Both the position numbers and the translations under genes were made by a program. A stretch of DNA of 64,000 bases, taken from positions 248,001 through 312,000 of the forward strand of contig UWYS01000006.1 in assembly GCA_900291925.1 (NCBI GenBank), given 5' to 3'. Shown here piece by piece: positions 1 through 10,899 of this stretch. Origin of the DNA: Thecaphora thlaspeos. Lineage: Eukaryota > Basidiomycota > Ustilaginomycetes > Urocystidales > Glomosporiaceae. A model generated the notes under the pieces. It was not told the DNA's origin and ran no database searches. It saw nothing but the letters and a program-made list of their open reading frames with translations. How positions within the stretch are numbered: the first letter of the stretch is position 1; each line of letters opens with the position of its first letter.

Positions 1-24
1 TCCCCATCCTTTTCCCTTTCCACG

Positions 25-1287
25 ATGCCTGAACCGACGCGCGCCACCCCGACGGTCCAGCACTCGGCCTGCTGGGCGACACTGATGACCTCCGAACACT
101 TTCAACCGGGCCTCGTCGTATTTGCCGACTCCCTTCTACGCGTGCACGCGTCGCGCTACCCTCTCGTGGTCATGACGACCTCCAAACTGTCTCCTCGCGC
201 GCTCACGCTTCTCTCTTCCATCCGAAACGTCATCATCCGACCCGTCGAGCCCATCTATCCGGATCTCCAAGGTACCAAGCTCGCCACGCCGCGGTTCGGA
301 GAAGTCTGGACCAAACTGCGTGCGTGGGATCTGGAAGAGTTCGAGAGGGTCGTCTTGGTCGATAGTGATATGCTGGTCAGAAAGAACATGGACGGGCTGT
401 TTGATGATGAGACAGTGTTTAGTCCCGAGACATTGGCGAGTGACGGTAAGCAGTGCATCGCCAGTGCATTTGCATGCACCTGCAACCCCAACAGGATCGA
501 GACGTATCCGGATGATTGGTAGGTCCCTGCTTCTTTGCCCAATCCCCACCTTCCTCTCTACCACTCTACCCGCACTTGCAGTATGTATGGTCACAGGTCT
601 GACCTCTCTTTACCCCTCGCTCGTCCAAAACAGGATCCCAGCCAACTGCGGCTACACACCTCAAAGCCACCCTAGCTCCCTACACACGCCTCTCCAGATC
701 ACACCGACCTCACCACCCACGCACCGTCTCATCAACTCGGGTCTCGTCGTTCTTCGACCCAACGTCAACCTCCTACGCAACATGATCCATCGCATCAACA
801 CCGATCCTCGTGTCGTCTCTTATCGATTCCCCGATCAGGACTTTCTCGCCGACTTCTTCCAAGCTCGTGTCAAAGTCCTACCTTGGATCTACAACGCTCT
901 CAAGAAACTGCGAATCGTTCATGAAAACATCTGGAGAGATGAAGAGGTCGTCAACGTTCATTATATCTTGGAGTAAGAATCTTCTCCCTGTCTCCCTCCT
1001 CTTTTCATGCTTATCGTAAGGGAGATGGCGAAAGCTAAGTCTAAGACTTCCCCCCCCCCCCCTCCTTTTTCCTTTGGCCCAATAGCAAACCTTGGAAATT
1101 AGGTCGTCCAGGTACATCTACCAACCCATTAGACCCAGATGCCGTCACGCACGCATGGTGGTGGCACGCCTTCGACAATCTCCGTTCGCCGACCTCTTAC
1201 AATTCCAAAGACGCCTCCTTCGCCATCGACCCGAAAGACTGGCAGGACTGCGTCGAAAAGTACGTCACCTTCGACGATAACAAGTGA
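25..1287 (+). CDS. GT8-family glycosyltransferase (glycogenin-like fold)
   Basis: Three exons are read: 25-518, 634-972 and 1086-1287. The GT donors are at 519 and 973, the acceptors end at 633 and 1085, and the sum is 345 codons (344 residues). The protein has the GT8 pattern of a nucleotide-sugar-binding glycosyltransferase: an early 'ATLMT' strand, then 'VVLVDSDM' carrying the metal-binding DxD (DSD, residues 113-115), 'NSGLVVLRP' (which follows the second DxD in this family) and a C-terminal 'DKPWKLGRPG' block that normally contacts the sugar nucleotide. No signal peptide or membrane segment is visible, so a cytosolic location is likely. The acceptor substrate cannot be read from sequence; glycogenin-like and galactinol-synthase-like members share these motifs. 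The chosen ATG lies only 24 bp from the window edge, so an upstream start is possible. It converges with the R3H gene. Confidence 0.85.
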
Positions 1288-1634
1288 CATAGCCCACCCC
1301 CCCCGCACATCTTTCCTCCGACACACCGAACAAGGACAATCGAATCGCCATCTGCACGCGTACGACTCGGACGGAGGAATGGGTCGAAGATGTTGTGGAT
1401 TCAGACGGTTCGTCATTAGTTTACCGTAGGATTGGACTTGTTCGATACAGCTAGAATGGGATTGCAGGCTCCTTTTGGGGCGCATCGTACACTCGATGTC
1501 ACCTTGACGTGTGGGGACAGGCTCGGAGCGGAGGGGCGCGAGACGGAGACGAAGCAGGTGCGAAGCGGGCACGGGCCTTGTCTTGTTTCGCTGCTTCTCT
1601 CCGCGCTGTCCGTCACTCGGGTGGTGTACTCTGC
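1288..1634. other. Convergent 3' intergenic region
   Basis: This holds the 3' ends of the GT8 gene (+) and the R3H gene (-). Open frames here have no family resemblance. I see no RNA gene or repeat. Confidence 0.5.
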
Positions 1635-4348
1635 TTAGTAGGGTGCGAGGTCGTTCGTCGTCGTGCTTCCAGCCGCCACGGACACCACGGGTCGGACCAA
1701 CGGCGTTCCGGTCTCGTTTCCGCTGCCGTTCTTGTGGATCCACGACGGTTTAGACGGCAGCGAAGGGTGCGAGACCATCGTCACGCCGTCGCTGCTGCTC
1801 AAGGTCGGGTTGATGGGCTGCGAGGAGCACGAGGACGTGGTGGACTGTTTGCATTAGGACGTCCGCGAGAGCGAGAGTGGGATGCGAGGCAATCGTGTAA
1901 GTGACAAACGCTTGGAAGGCGTAGAAGGATCACGCGATCCAGACGACAATCGGCTCTGAAACTCACTGTGACACTAATGTCCGACGACGAGCTACCCGCC
2001 CGCGGGTACCGGCCGTGGCCTTGCAGGTGTTGGTGTGCATGCGCGTGCTGTTGCGGGTTCCAGCCCGGTCCAGTCTGCACTCCGTAGCCGTCAGGTCCTC
2101 TCAACGCCGCCGTCGCCGGAGCAGCAACAGGTCGCTGTCCATGCGTGTTGAACGGAGGTTGTTGCTGCCAGGTTCCGCTGCCGCTGATGTTGCCGGCCCA
2201 CTGATTCTGCGTCGGGCCGGACGGGTATACGTTGCTGCCCCCCGTCGACGGACCGCGGGACTTGCCGACGCCTGCATCCCACGCTCCCTGCTGGGCGTTC
2301 GGGTCAGTCGTAGCAGCGCTCTTCCATGCGCTGACGGGACTCGGTGCCTGGCATGGTGGCTGCGGGGCGCCTGGGAGAGCAGGGAACTGATCATTCGAAA
2401 GCGAAGTAGAGGCCGTCCCTATGCCGTGACCCGCCGAGCTCGACGTCGATGCGGATCGTGAGCCGCCTGCAGAGCTCGGGTTGGACGGCGGAAAGGGGGA
2501 AAAGTCGTGGTCCGAGCCTTGCGGGGCATTGCTCGAGAGGTAGTAGCCCCCGCCGCCGGGCTGCTGCAGTCTCTGTCCGGCGCTTCCATGTGATCCGTCC
2601 GGCGCGGGCGTCGACGGACCACCGCCTTTCGAGCTAGCCGTCTCAGGGTCGAATGTTCCCCGTCCCGAAGGACCCTGCGAAGATGGTGGGAGGAAGGCGG
2701 GCGCTTTGGCTCGCATGTGGGGCTGCGACGCTGCTGCTGCTGCTCCCGCTCGGGCTCCGCCCCGGTCGGCCTGGCCGCCGTAATAGAACCTCGCCTGCTG
2801 CTGCTGCTGCTGCGGAAGCGGCATTGCGCCCCCGTACCTCGCCGTGGTATCGGCTGGGAGATAGCCGTAGCGAGTGGGCATCGCAGACATCGCTGCAGCC
2901 GGTGGACCGCTGGTGGCGTAGTGTGGCATGACCAGAGGGTAGCCGTCCTGCCTCACGATGGCCGGCCCGCCGCTTATGACGGGGAAGCCGTACAGAGGCG
3001 GCTCTTTGCTGTTGCTTTGCCTGGCCGACTGCGGCGACGACTCGGCCTGCCCGTGCGGCCTCCACAGGCCGTTGCTCATTGCCGGCGGCACCATGTTGCG
3101 AGAATAGCCGAGGAGGTCGTCGTCGACAGGAAGGGCGTCCGCTGCCTTTCGATTGCTGGTCGCGGCCCTGCCCCGTGGAACGGCATCGGTGCTGCCGTTG
3201 ACGCTGGTCGCGTTGCCGCTCCCTCCGCCGGCACCCTTTCGCTTCCCTGCGCCTCCTCCCCCGCCGCCGGTCGAGCCGTTGCTGGCGCTCGAAGAGGCCG
3301 GCTGCGATGCTGCCGCTACGGCGGACTTTTTGTCGTCACCCTTTGCTGGCGCGTCGGCGGGTTCAGCTGCGCCAAAGATCCTTTCGCGCGCGGCCTTGTA
3401 TGCGGCTTCGCGCTCCTCGATCGTCATGTTCTTGCGATCTTTGCGTGCATGCTTTCCGCCGCTGCCGATTGGGTCGCTGCGCTCGCTGTCGCTGTTGGAG
3501 CCCGAGGTGGAGGCGGCGGGCGTGAGGCTGCCACGGGAACCGGCGGTGGGGTTTCGGCGCATGATGCGGAAGCCGGAGGGAGGGGTCGCACTGGCGCTGA
3601 CAGGCGAGGCGATGGCCGATACCGAGCTGGAAGCCGGACCGGCTGCGGCGCTTGCAAATGAGGACGACGACGATGACGAGGCCAGGCAGGGAGGGGTGCC
3701 GAGCTGTGGGGTGGGAGAGGCCTTTCCACTGGCGGGCTCCCGGTCGCTGCCGAGGAGGGCTGCGGCCTTTTGCGAGATGCGCTGTTCGGGCATGCGTGTC
3801 TGCATCGTTTTGGTGAGGGTAACGGCCTTTGTTGCAGGATCGAGCTGGTGGCTGAGGTTGAACTGGTCTGCGCAGCGATGGACGAGAAGGCGCTGGTAGG
3901 TGTTCATGAGGGGCAGGTCGAGCCTCTGTCTGGCGGCGTCCCTTACAAAGAGTGCCATCTCGCGTTCGTGCTGCATGTAGAAGACTCTGTCCCTCGAGTT
4001 CTTGAGCGCGCCGAGGATGGTCTCATCGACTGATGCCGTTGGTGGCTCGTATATTGGCAAGGGAAGCGGGTGCGGGTGTGCAGACGGTGATGGCGACGAG
4101 GGGTTCGAGGCCAGCAGCGATGGCAACGATGGCTGCGATGGCTGCGATGGCTGCGCCCCGATGATTGTGGCATGCTGTAGCTGAGGCGCAGAGGCGAGGG
4201 TTTGCTCGTCGTCTTCGCCGGCTCTTGTCACTGAAGCTGAGGGCATCGAGACGGCTTCGAGTGCCTGCGTGATGTGTTCAACGGCCGGATCGGCGAGAGG
4301 CTGGCTCTGCCGGGGCAAGGTGCCTTCCGAATCAGCCGCAGAAACCAT
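1635..4348 (-). CDS. R3H and SUZ domain RNA-binding protein
   Basis: Two exons are read on the minus strand, 4348-1967 and 1844-1635, with donor GTGAGT at 1966 and an acceptor ending at 1845. They give 864 codons (863 residues). Residues about 130-195 form an R3H domain with the defining Arg-x3-His (R153, H157 in 'RLLVH'), which binds single-stranded nucleic acid. Residues about 260-327 fit a SUZ motif ('FRIMRRNPT' and the charged 'MTIEEREAAYKAARERIFG' helix). The remaining 500 residues are low-complexity Gly/Ser/Gln/Pro, as in fungal and animal R3HDM/Encore-type proteins. A role in mRNA binding or translation control is inferred from the family. The ATG context (caccATGg) is good. Ignoring the intron would give an 849-residue frame with an unlikely Arg-rich tail; the spliced tail is less odd. 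The gene is divergent from UBP3. Confidence 0.85.
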
Positions 4349-5223
4349 GGTGATGCTGGACGTCGAGGCGGTGGTGGTGGCGATGGCAGCGGCCGCGGCC
4401 GCAGCAGATTGGCGGGAGTACGAGGGGCTGAAGAGGGACGGGGGCAGAGGGTGTGTGGGTCAGGCGATACGACCGAGTCATGAACGCAGAGAGGAGGTCA
4501 TGTTGTGGGGTGATGTTGGGCGCTGCGGCGTTGCGGCGTTGCGGCGAGCGGTTGGCAGGTAAAGGATGAGGAAGGGTGTCGAAAGGATGGCGGTGGTGAT
4601 CAGGGTGCAACGACCAAGGCTGCGTGTGTGGAGCTCAACCTTTGCGGACGGCGCCTTGCTCTAATTTCCCCCGCCATGATGGGCGGCTCCGAGTTGCTGT
4701 GGGTGGCCTGGCTCGCATGACCCGCGCTTCTCCACCTGGCCGGTGTGATCTTGTCGCGTTGGAAACCCAAGAGGCCTGGGGGAAATGCGAGGCGCCCGTC
4801 TTTTGGGGGGTGGTGCCGCTGGCCAGCGAAGCGCAAATCGATTCTGGAAAGTCACAGCTGTGAGCGGCAGGCGCGCGTGCACGCGGGCATTCCGCCAGGG
4901 CTGGCGGCCTGGCAGGCTGGCGGGCTGGCGGGCTGGCGGCCTCCGGCTGGGCGCGGCTCATGGCCGTCGAGGTGAGAGGCGGCTAGTCAGGAGGTCGTCG
5001 CTGTCGTCGATTTTAAATCTTGGGCATTCTGCCTGGAATAATCTCCGTTCCCTTCTGTCACCATCCTCGTCATCATCCCCCGCCACCCTCGTGCACCTCG
5101 TCGCCGCCGTCGCCGCCGCCGCTACCTTCCTGAGCCCTCGACTTCCACCATCACATAGCAATCGTTGGATAGGTTGTTGCCGGCCTAGCGACCTTCGCCC
5201 GTGCCGCTCGCTACCTAGTCATC
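4349..5223. promoter_or_regulatory. Shared upstream region of R3H gene and UBP3
   Basis: This 875-bp region lies between two divergent start codons and must hold both promoters and leaders. A run of short 'ggctggcgg'-type repeats lies near 4905-4945. No TATA box or conserved operator was identified. Confidence 0.5.
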
Positions 5224-5955
5224 ATGTCGGTGGCACACCTTCCCTCGTCGCACTCGTCAATACCCGCAGCTTCGTCCAGCTCGCCAGGCGTCAGCTCATC
5301 CCGCCACGCCGCACAGGCACAGGTCTCTACCTCCTCGGCCGCCTCACACTCCTACACCAGCCTCAGCCTCCTTCCCGACAGCTCAGAAGGTGGCCTGGTT
5401 TTCTCCACCGACGCTTCGTCTGTCGCATCTCCGAGGCCCTCGTCCTCCCGCCTCCCTTCCGCATCCGCAGCAGCATCGCCTTCAACATCGTCAACAACAA
5501 CCCCGCCATGCTCATCCTCCCTCTCCTCATCAGCAGCAACAGCCATCGAACCAGGGTCAGCATTCACTTCGGCGGGGCCTGGCCAGGCGACATCTGCGGG
5601 CCCCGCACTGTCTGCCGTCGCAGATGGGAAACCGCCGTCATCAGCATCGGCACGGACGCGCAGCAGTCGCAGGGGAAACAGGAACAAGCGCGATCCGCTC
5701 TTCCAGCCCATCCCGGATTCGACATCGTTCGGCAGCGGCGGCGCAGCAGGCAAGTCCTGGGGCGTCGCCCTGCACCCGCCGTCTCCCCAGGCCGCTCCAG
5801 CCCTCACCATCTCTTACCGCTCCTCTCCCGATCCAGTTCAGTTTGCCTCGTTTGCCTCTCTTCTTCGTTCCATGCCTCGTCAGCCTCTGTTCTGTACCGC
5901 CTCGACCCATAGCAAACATGTAGCCATACCGCCGCCAACAAAAGCATCCAGAACA

Positions 5956-5990
<35 letters not shown>

Positions 5991-8530
5991 TCACACCAGC
6001 ATACCAGCAGCAACAACAAAGTCGATTGCCACGCCGGTAGAGGCGACGCCCGCACCATCGCTCATATCGACACATTCCTCGTCGCCCTCTACCGCCGATG
6101 CACCCGACCTGGCCGCCTCTGTCCTGACTGAGGCGACTAGCGTGGCCGATATCGACAGTCAGCTCAAGGGCGAAGCCACCGTCTCGAGCACTGCGAGCAC
6201 GCCTCAGGTCGCCGCCTCTCCCATGCCCAAGAAGGCTGCGTGGGGGGCGCCCAAATCCTGGGCCGAGCTCGCCTCTCGTGGTGGCTCCAGTCGGCAGGGA
6301 GCGGTCGGCGTCAGCGTCAACTTCAGCGAAGCTGCTGCAGCCGCTACAGCGACGCAGGCCGATGCTGCCGAAGCTGGCTCCTCGCCCTCACCCTCGCCCC
6401 GGGCTGCCGCGAGCGGAAGGCGCAAGAGCGGAGGCGAGAGCAGCTCGCGCCAGCACCAGGCCGCGGCGCCGACGAGGCCCGCCGTCACGAGCCTCGAACG
6501 CCTGCTAACCGACTCGCACAGGTCCTTCAACGCTCCGCTGACCCACCCGCGAGGCCTTGTCAACACGGGCAACTTTTGCTTTGCCAACGCAGTAAGTCTG
6601 ACAAGGCGATCACAGTGCTGTTCCTTGACCTGAGATTGTAGCTGGCTCGTCACTGAACGCATCATCACCCTTGCTCCAATCTCTCCACCTCTGCGATGCG
6701 GCGCCGCACAGATCCTGCAAATGCTCGTCTACTGCGCTCCGTTCTACAATCTCTTTTCGCTGATCGGTCGAGAGGTGCTGGCAGACTTCGGCAACGCCAC
6801 TCCGCTAATGGAGGCCGTGTGAGTTGCGACGCGGAGGGTGCCCCTTTCAGCCCGCTCTATCTCGTAGGCGACGCGGCGATGACGAAGGCAGACGCTGACA
6901 TCTCTTTCTGAATGGGGCTCATCAGCATCCACTTCCTGCGGGAATTCGTTCTCGTCGACACCCATGCTAGGGCCAACGGTAGCGGCGTTGCGGGCGAAGA
7001 TGACGACGATGTCGTATCGTCATTTGCGCCGGGCGCTAGCGAGCCATTCGTGCCCGAATTCGTCTACGATGCGATGAGGCTCAACAAGCGCTTCGACCAG
7101 ATGAGGGTGAGTATCAACGTCGCCGTCGGTAGCAGCAACGGCGGCAGCAATAGCGGTGCTTGTACCTGGACGGGACACCGCTGACGCCTGTTTCCCCGAT
7201 CTTTCCACACTCCGTTCTGACCGTCCTGCTTGTACACACACCAGAGGGGACACCAGGAGGACGCGGAAGAGTTCCTGGGCTTCTTCCTCGACACGCTGCA
7301 CGAGGAGCTGCTTGCAGCGATCAGGCGTTCCGCCGCCAAGCTGGCGCATTCCGGCTCGGGCCCCAACGGCGTACTTGCGAAGATGGGCGACGAGGAGAAG
7401 CGCCTCTACGGTATCACTGACGCCGACCTCAAGAGGCTCGGCGTCAAGGTGGGCGGGCGGGATGGCGACGGCGCCAACAGCAGCGTTGCCGACGGCTCCT
7501 CTTCGGCCTTCGGTCTGGCACTCGACGGCCAGGTCGAGGTCGAGGAGCGCGAGGTGACGCGCCCTGTCAGTCCGTCCGAGGAAGGCTGGATGGAGGTTGG
7601 TCAGAAAGGCAAGACGGCCTTTACGCGCACCACGTCGACTTCCGACTCGCCGATCACGCGCATCTTTGGCGGCAAGCTGCGCAGCGTCCTCCGCTGCCCA
7701 GGCGCCAAGGACAGCGTCACGCTGGAGCCCTACCAGCCGCTGCAGCTCGACATCCAGCCGCCGCACGTCCAGTCGATTGAGGATGCGCTCGTCAACCTGA
7801 CGGTGCCCGAAGTGATCCCGGGCGTATACTCGCCCGCCAAGGGAGCCCAGGTCGATGCCACAAAGCAGGTCTTTATCGAGAGCCTGCCGCCGGTCCTGAT
7901 CCTCCACCTGAAGCGCTTCGTCTACGACGAGGTCGGCGGCGTCCAGAAGAGTCAGAAGGCACTCGCCTATGGCACCACGCTCGAGATCGCCGGCGAGGTG
8001 CTGAGCCCGGCCATGCGGGCGCGGGGGAGGCCCAAGTACAAGCTGTTCGGAGGTGAGTAGTGTGCTGCGACTCATCGCCGTTGCATTCCTGGGCGGCACA
8101 ACGACAAATGTCTAATCAGGCTATCAACCTATCTTTGTCCGTTCATCCGCTCGCAGTCGTCTACCACCACGGGCGCTACGCCTCGGGCGGCCACTACACG
8201 GTTGATGTCCTGCGTCAGGGCAACCGCTCCTGGCTTCACATCGACGACACAGCATTTTCGACGATCCCGACGGAGCACGTCGTGCGCACGGCAGGCAAGA
8301 ACTCGGCCGTAGGGCACGACGGACTCGCCTACCTGCTCTTCTACAAGCGCGATGATTCGCCTTTGCCTGTGCAGGCGCAGGCGCAGCAGCCCCAGTCCCA
8401 CAGCAGCGAAACGAAGCAGCAGGCCCAGGCGCCAACAGCAGCGGCGGCGGTCAAGAAGGAGATGAGGGCGACCACCGTCGGGAAGAAGGAAGAGAAGGGC
8501 AAGAGGACGGTGCCCGGCTGGAAGAAGTGA
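5224..8530 (+). CDS. UBP3: Ubiquitin C-terminal hydrolase, Ubp3/USP10 type
   Basis: Five exons (5224-6591, 6712-6818, 6926-7106, 7245-8052, 8157-8530) give 946 codons (945 residues). It is a cysteine protease of the USP/C19 class that removes ubiquitin. The Cys box 'GLVNTGNFCFANA' ends exon 1 (Cys452) and continues as 'ILQ' in exon 2. The His box 'YASGGHYTVD' (His834) is in exon 5, preceded by the typical 'LPPVLILHLKRF'. The 'GHQEDAEEFLGFFLDTLHEE' block is the one that best separates the USP10/Ubp3 group from other USPs. The first 430 residues are Ser/Ala/Pro-rich with an Ala run near 5958-5990. In yeast Ubp3 works with Bre5; a Bre5/G3BP-like gene lies at 32458-34216. All splice phases fit. 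Confidence 0.9.
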
Positions 8531-8963
8531 TGCGCAAGCGCGATTGTATAGAGGATGGTACTGTGGACGGCCGGCAGCAGCGGCTACGGCAGCGTCCCCG
8601 CACATACGTGCCTCTGATGTGTTGCAATTAGAATCAGCGCAGCCGCAACGAGCATTTGGTCGGCCTTCCTTTCTGTCAAGCCCATTCATATCCTCGTCCT
8701 ATGTACCTTCCGGCATGATGTTGGCCTGACATTGTCTATCGTCGCCGTTGTCGGCGACTCTAATGAGCCTGGGGACGACGCGCCAACACTGGGCGGGTGA
8801 TGAGTGCGTGCTTGGCGATGTGGCGGTGAGGTACGGAGCCAACGGCAGCGTTGAGCGAGCAACGGGGGGGGACTCGTCTTTCCTTATGCTCGCGGGCCTG
8901 ATTTCCGACGACGTTGCTCTCCCATCCTCACCCTGCACTCTCCGCACAGCAGAACAAACCAAC
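8531..8963. other. Intergenic region downstream of UBP3
   Basis: This contains the UBP3 3' end and the leader of the next reading frame. I see no RNA gene, repeat or recognisable regulatory site. Confidence 0.4.
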
Positions 8964-9330
8964 GATGGGCAAATCCAAGACGAAAGCTGCGACCCCGGCC
9001 TCTCAAAGCGACACCACCTCCTCGGCTTCACCTCCTTCGACAGTCAATTGGCCAACATTACCACGCAGCACACCGACGGTGGATCACCTGCTACCCTCGC
9101 AGATCGTCTTACTTCGTGACTTGCTCTCTGCCCTCACCTGTCAGAAGATGGTATCTCAGTTCCGACCTCCAGCTTCCAACACCACCGCTGCCGAAGGAGG
9201 GGGCAAAGGGGGGACAACATGCATTGCCCCCTTCTCCACCAGCTCGGAAGAGAGAAGCACAACGAACAAATGCGCGTTTCTCAATCGACGATCCTACACT
9301 GAGCTGGACTGGATGGTTTGGGCTTGGAAA
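8964..9330 (+). pseudogene. Fragment resembling the N-terminus of a 2OG/Fe(II) prolyl-hydroxylase-type dioxygenase
   Basis: An ATG at 8964 opens a frame ('MGKSKTKAA', then 'QIVLLRDLLSALTCQKMV'). At about 9145-9165 the family-like reading moves to another frame giving 'LPTPPLPKEG' and then 'RKREAQRTNARFSIDDP'. Fungal P4H-like proteins carry a similar block (KRGEAxRTNxRFSVxDP) just before the catalytic beta-helix. No HxD...H iron-binding core follows; the next recognisable sequence is the cyclophilin start at 9506. I found no credible intron joining the two frames: the acceptor-like 'ctcacctgtcag' would need a donor about 30-70 bp upstream. I therefore call it a truncated, frame-broken relic. 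Because the second frame stays open into the cyclophilin, an unusual fusion or 5' leader remains possible. Confidence 0.4.
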
Positions 9331-9505
9331 CAATGTGCTGAGTACAGGCGTGTATGCTGCACAAAGGTCGTCCGCCTGGAAAAGCCAGCAAGACGGCCAG
9401 GTGGGTCTTGCGCTCGGACCTCCTTTTTGGCAACGAAACGGCGTGCCCTTCTCCACATCCTCCCTTTCCCGCCCGCCACCACCTCCTTCCACCGCCGCCA
9501 CCGCA

Positions 9506-10561
9506 ATGACCACCCCAACGATAGCCTACCTTACCGTCTGCAGCGGATCCGCCACCTCCCACGCCGCCGCTCTAGCTTCATACCACGCTACAGCATCTCA
9601 TCTATCCAAGATTGCCGTCGACTACGGCCTCCCCCCCACATTGGAGCAACTGGACCAAGAAGGGAGAGAAGTCCTCGCTGGTTCCGACGTACGTTCCCCT
9701 TCTCCCCGTCTTCTCCCCTCTCTCTTCTCTTCTCTCACCTCATCTCCCTTCTCGGTCTCCTCTTATCCCATTCGGCACGCCGGTACAGCCGTCGATCAAC
9801 TACGCATTCAGCGCACCCGAACCATACATCGCCGGAACACTATACATCCATCTCTTCCCTTCGGCGTCGCTTAAAAAGACTCGCGAAAACTTCATCTCAC
9901 TCCTCACGGGCGTCAAGGGGCAGTGTAAGAGTGATCGCACCAAGAAACTACACTACCTCGGTGTACCATTCCACCGTATCCAACGGGATTTCGTAGCGCA
10001 GGGGGGTGACGTGACGAGGGGAGACGGAAGTGGTGGTGAGAGTGTCACAAGTGGTGGCTCGTTCAAGGTAGATCCTGAAGGCTTGTGAGTGTTCGTCATT
10101 TCGATCCACCCCGTCGCCATATCTTCGTGATCGCTCGCCCGCCCCCAAGATTCGCGTCGGGGGGGGGGGGTCAACCTGACTAGACTCTTCCTCCTTCTCC
10201 TTCCCCTCCTCCTCGTTCCTCCTTTCGAACGAACGGCGAAAGAAAAACACCTCCCGGCTATGGTCGTCTAGCCATGGCCTCTTGTCGACGCGATACGAAT
10301 ACGTCTCAGTTCTTCTTGATCCTCACCTCTTCCACCTCCCAACTCGCCAAGCTAAACGGTAAATACAGTGTCTTCGGTCAGGCCATCCTCTCGGCTGACC
10401 ATGTCGATCATGATGTCGCTTCCTTCCTCTCTTCCAAAGGAATCGATACCGATGCCCTACTCAAAGGCGGACGGGACGTCTTTCAACGTTTCGAAAAACT
10501 CGCCACGCAAGATGGAACGCCAAAGGAAAAGGTATGGGTCGAGGAGTGTGGTGTCCTCTAG
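9506..10561 (+). CDS. Cyclophilin-type peptidyl-prolyl cis-trans isomerase
   Basis: Three exons (9506-9688, 9789-10084, 10243-10561) give 266 codons (265 residues). After a 60-residue N-terminal extension ('MTTPTIAYLTVCSGSA...') comes a full cyclophilin domain: 'TRENFISLLTG', 'HYLGVPFHRIQRDFVAQGGD' with the catalytic Arg, Phe and Gln, 'TRGDGSGGES', then 'YGRLAMA' and 'NTSQFFLIL' with the Gln and Phe of the proline pocket. In the usual 'WLDGKHVVFG' block this protein has 'KLNGKYSVFGQ', so the Trp tied to cyclosporin binding and the pocket His are replaced by Lys and Tyr. There is no targeting signal. The exon 3 acceptor is 'ggcgaaag' after a long pyrimidine tract. Catalytic activity is likely but untested by sequence alone. 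Confidence 0.88.
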
Positions 10562-10899
10562 ACGCAACGCACACACACTGGCGGACAGGGTAAAAGAGAG
10601 GGTAAAAGAAAAACAAGGTTGGCGTCTTGCAAGTGAGGGCCTGGTGGAAACAAAGGACCAGCGCTGGTAGAAGTACAATTTGATACGTCGAGGGCATGGG
10701 CCGGAAAGGTCGGCCGTGGGGAAAGCGAGGCAGATCTTCTTGCTCTCGCGCAAGGTGGCGGGCACGATCGGGTTCGGCCGGGCACAGCATGGGATGGAGA
10801 AACTAGCAGATAGGAACGAAAGAAAGAAGCCAAGGAGGCCCAGGTCCGCGGCGCGCCTAGCTCTAAGTGCAGTGGGAGGGCGACGGCCGATACAACCTA
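10562..10899. other. Convergent intergenic region, cyclophilin / BEM2
   Basis: This 338-bp stretch separates two convergent stop codons and should contain both 3' UTRs. I see nothing else in it. Confidence 0.4.

Noticed and set aside
4785..5912. 375-codon plus-strand ORF overlapping the UBP3 start
   Set aside because: It overlaps the true UBP3 frame, has no family pattern, and its composition reflects shadow coding.
9116..9874. Single 252-codon open frame joining the dioxygenase-like fragment to the cyclophilin N-terminus
   Set aside because: It runs past the GTACGT donor that the cyclophilin needs at 9689 and lacks a catalytic core. The open frame is more likely chance in GC-rich DNA, though I list the fragment as a finding.
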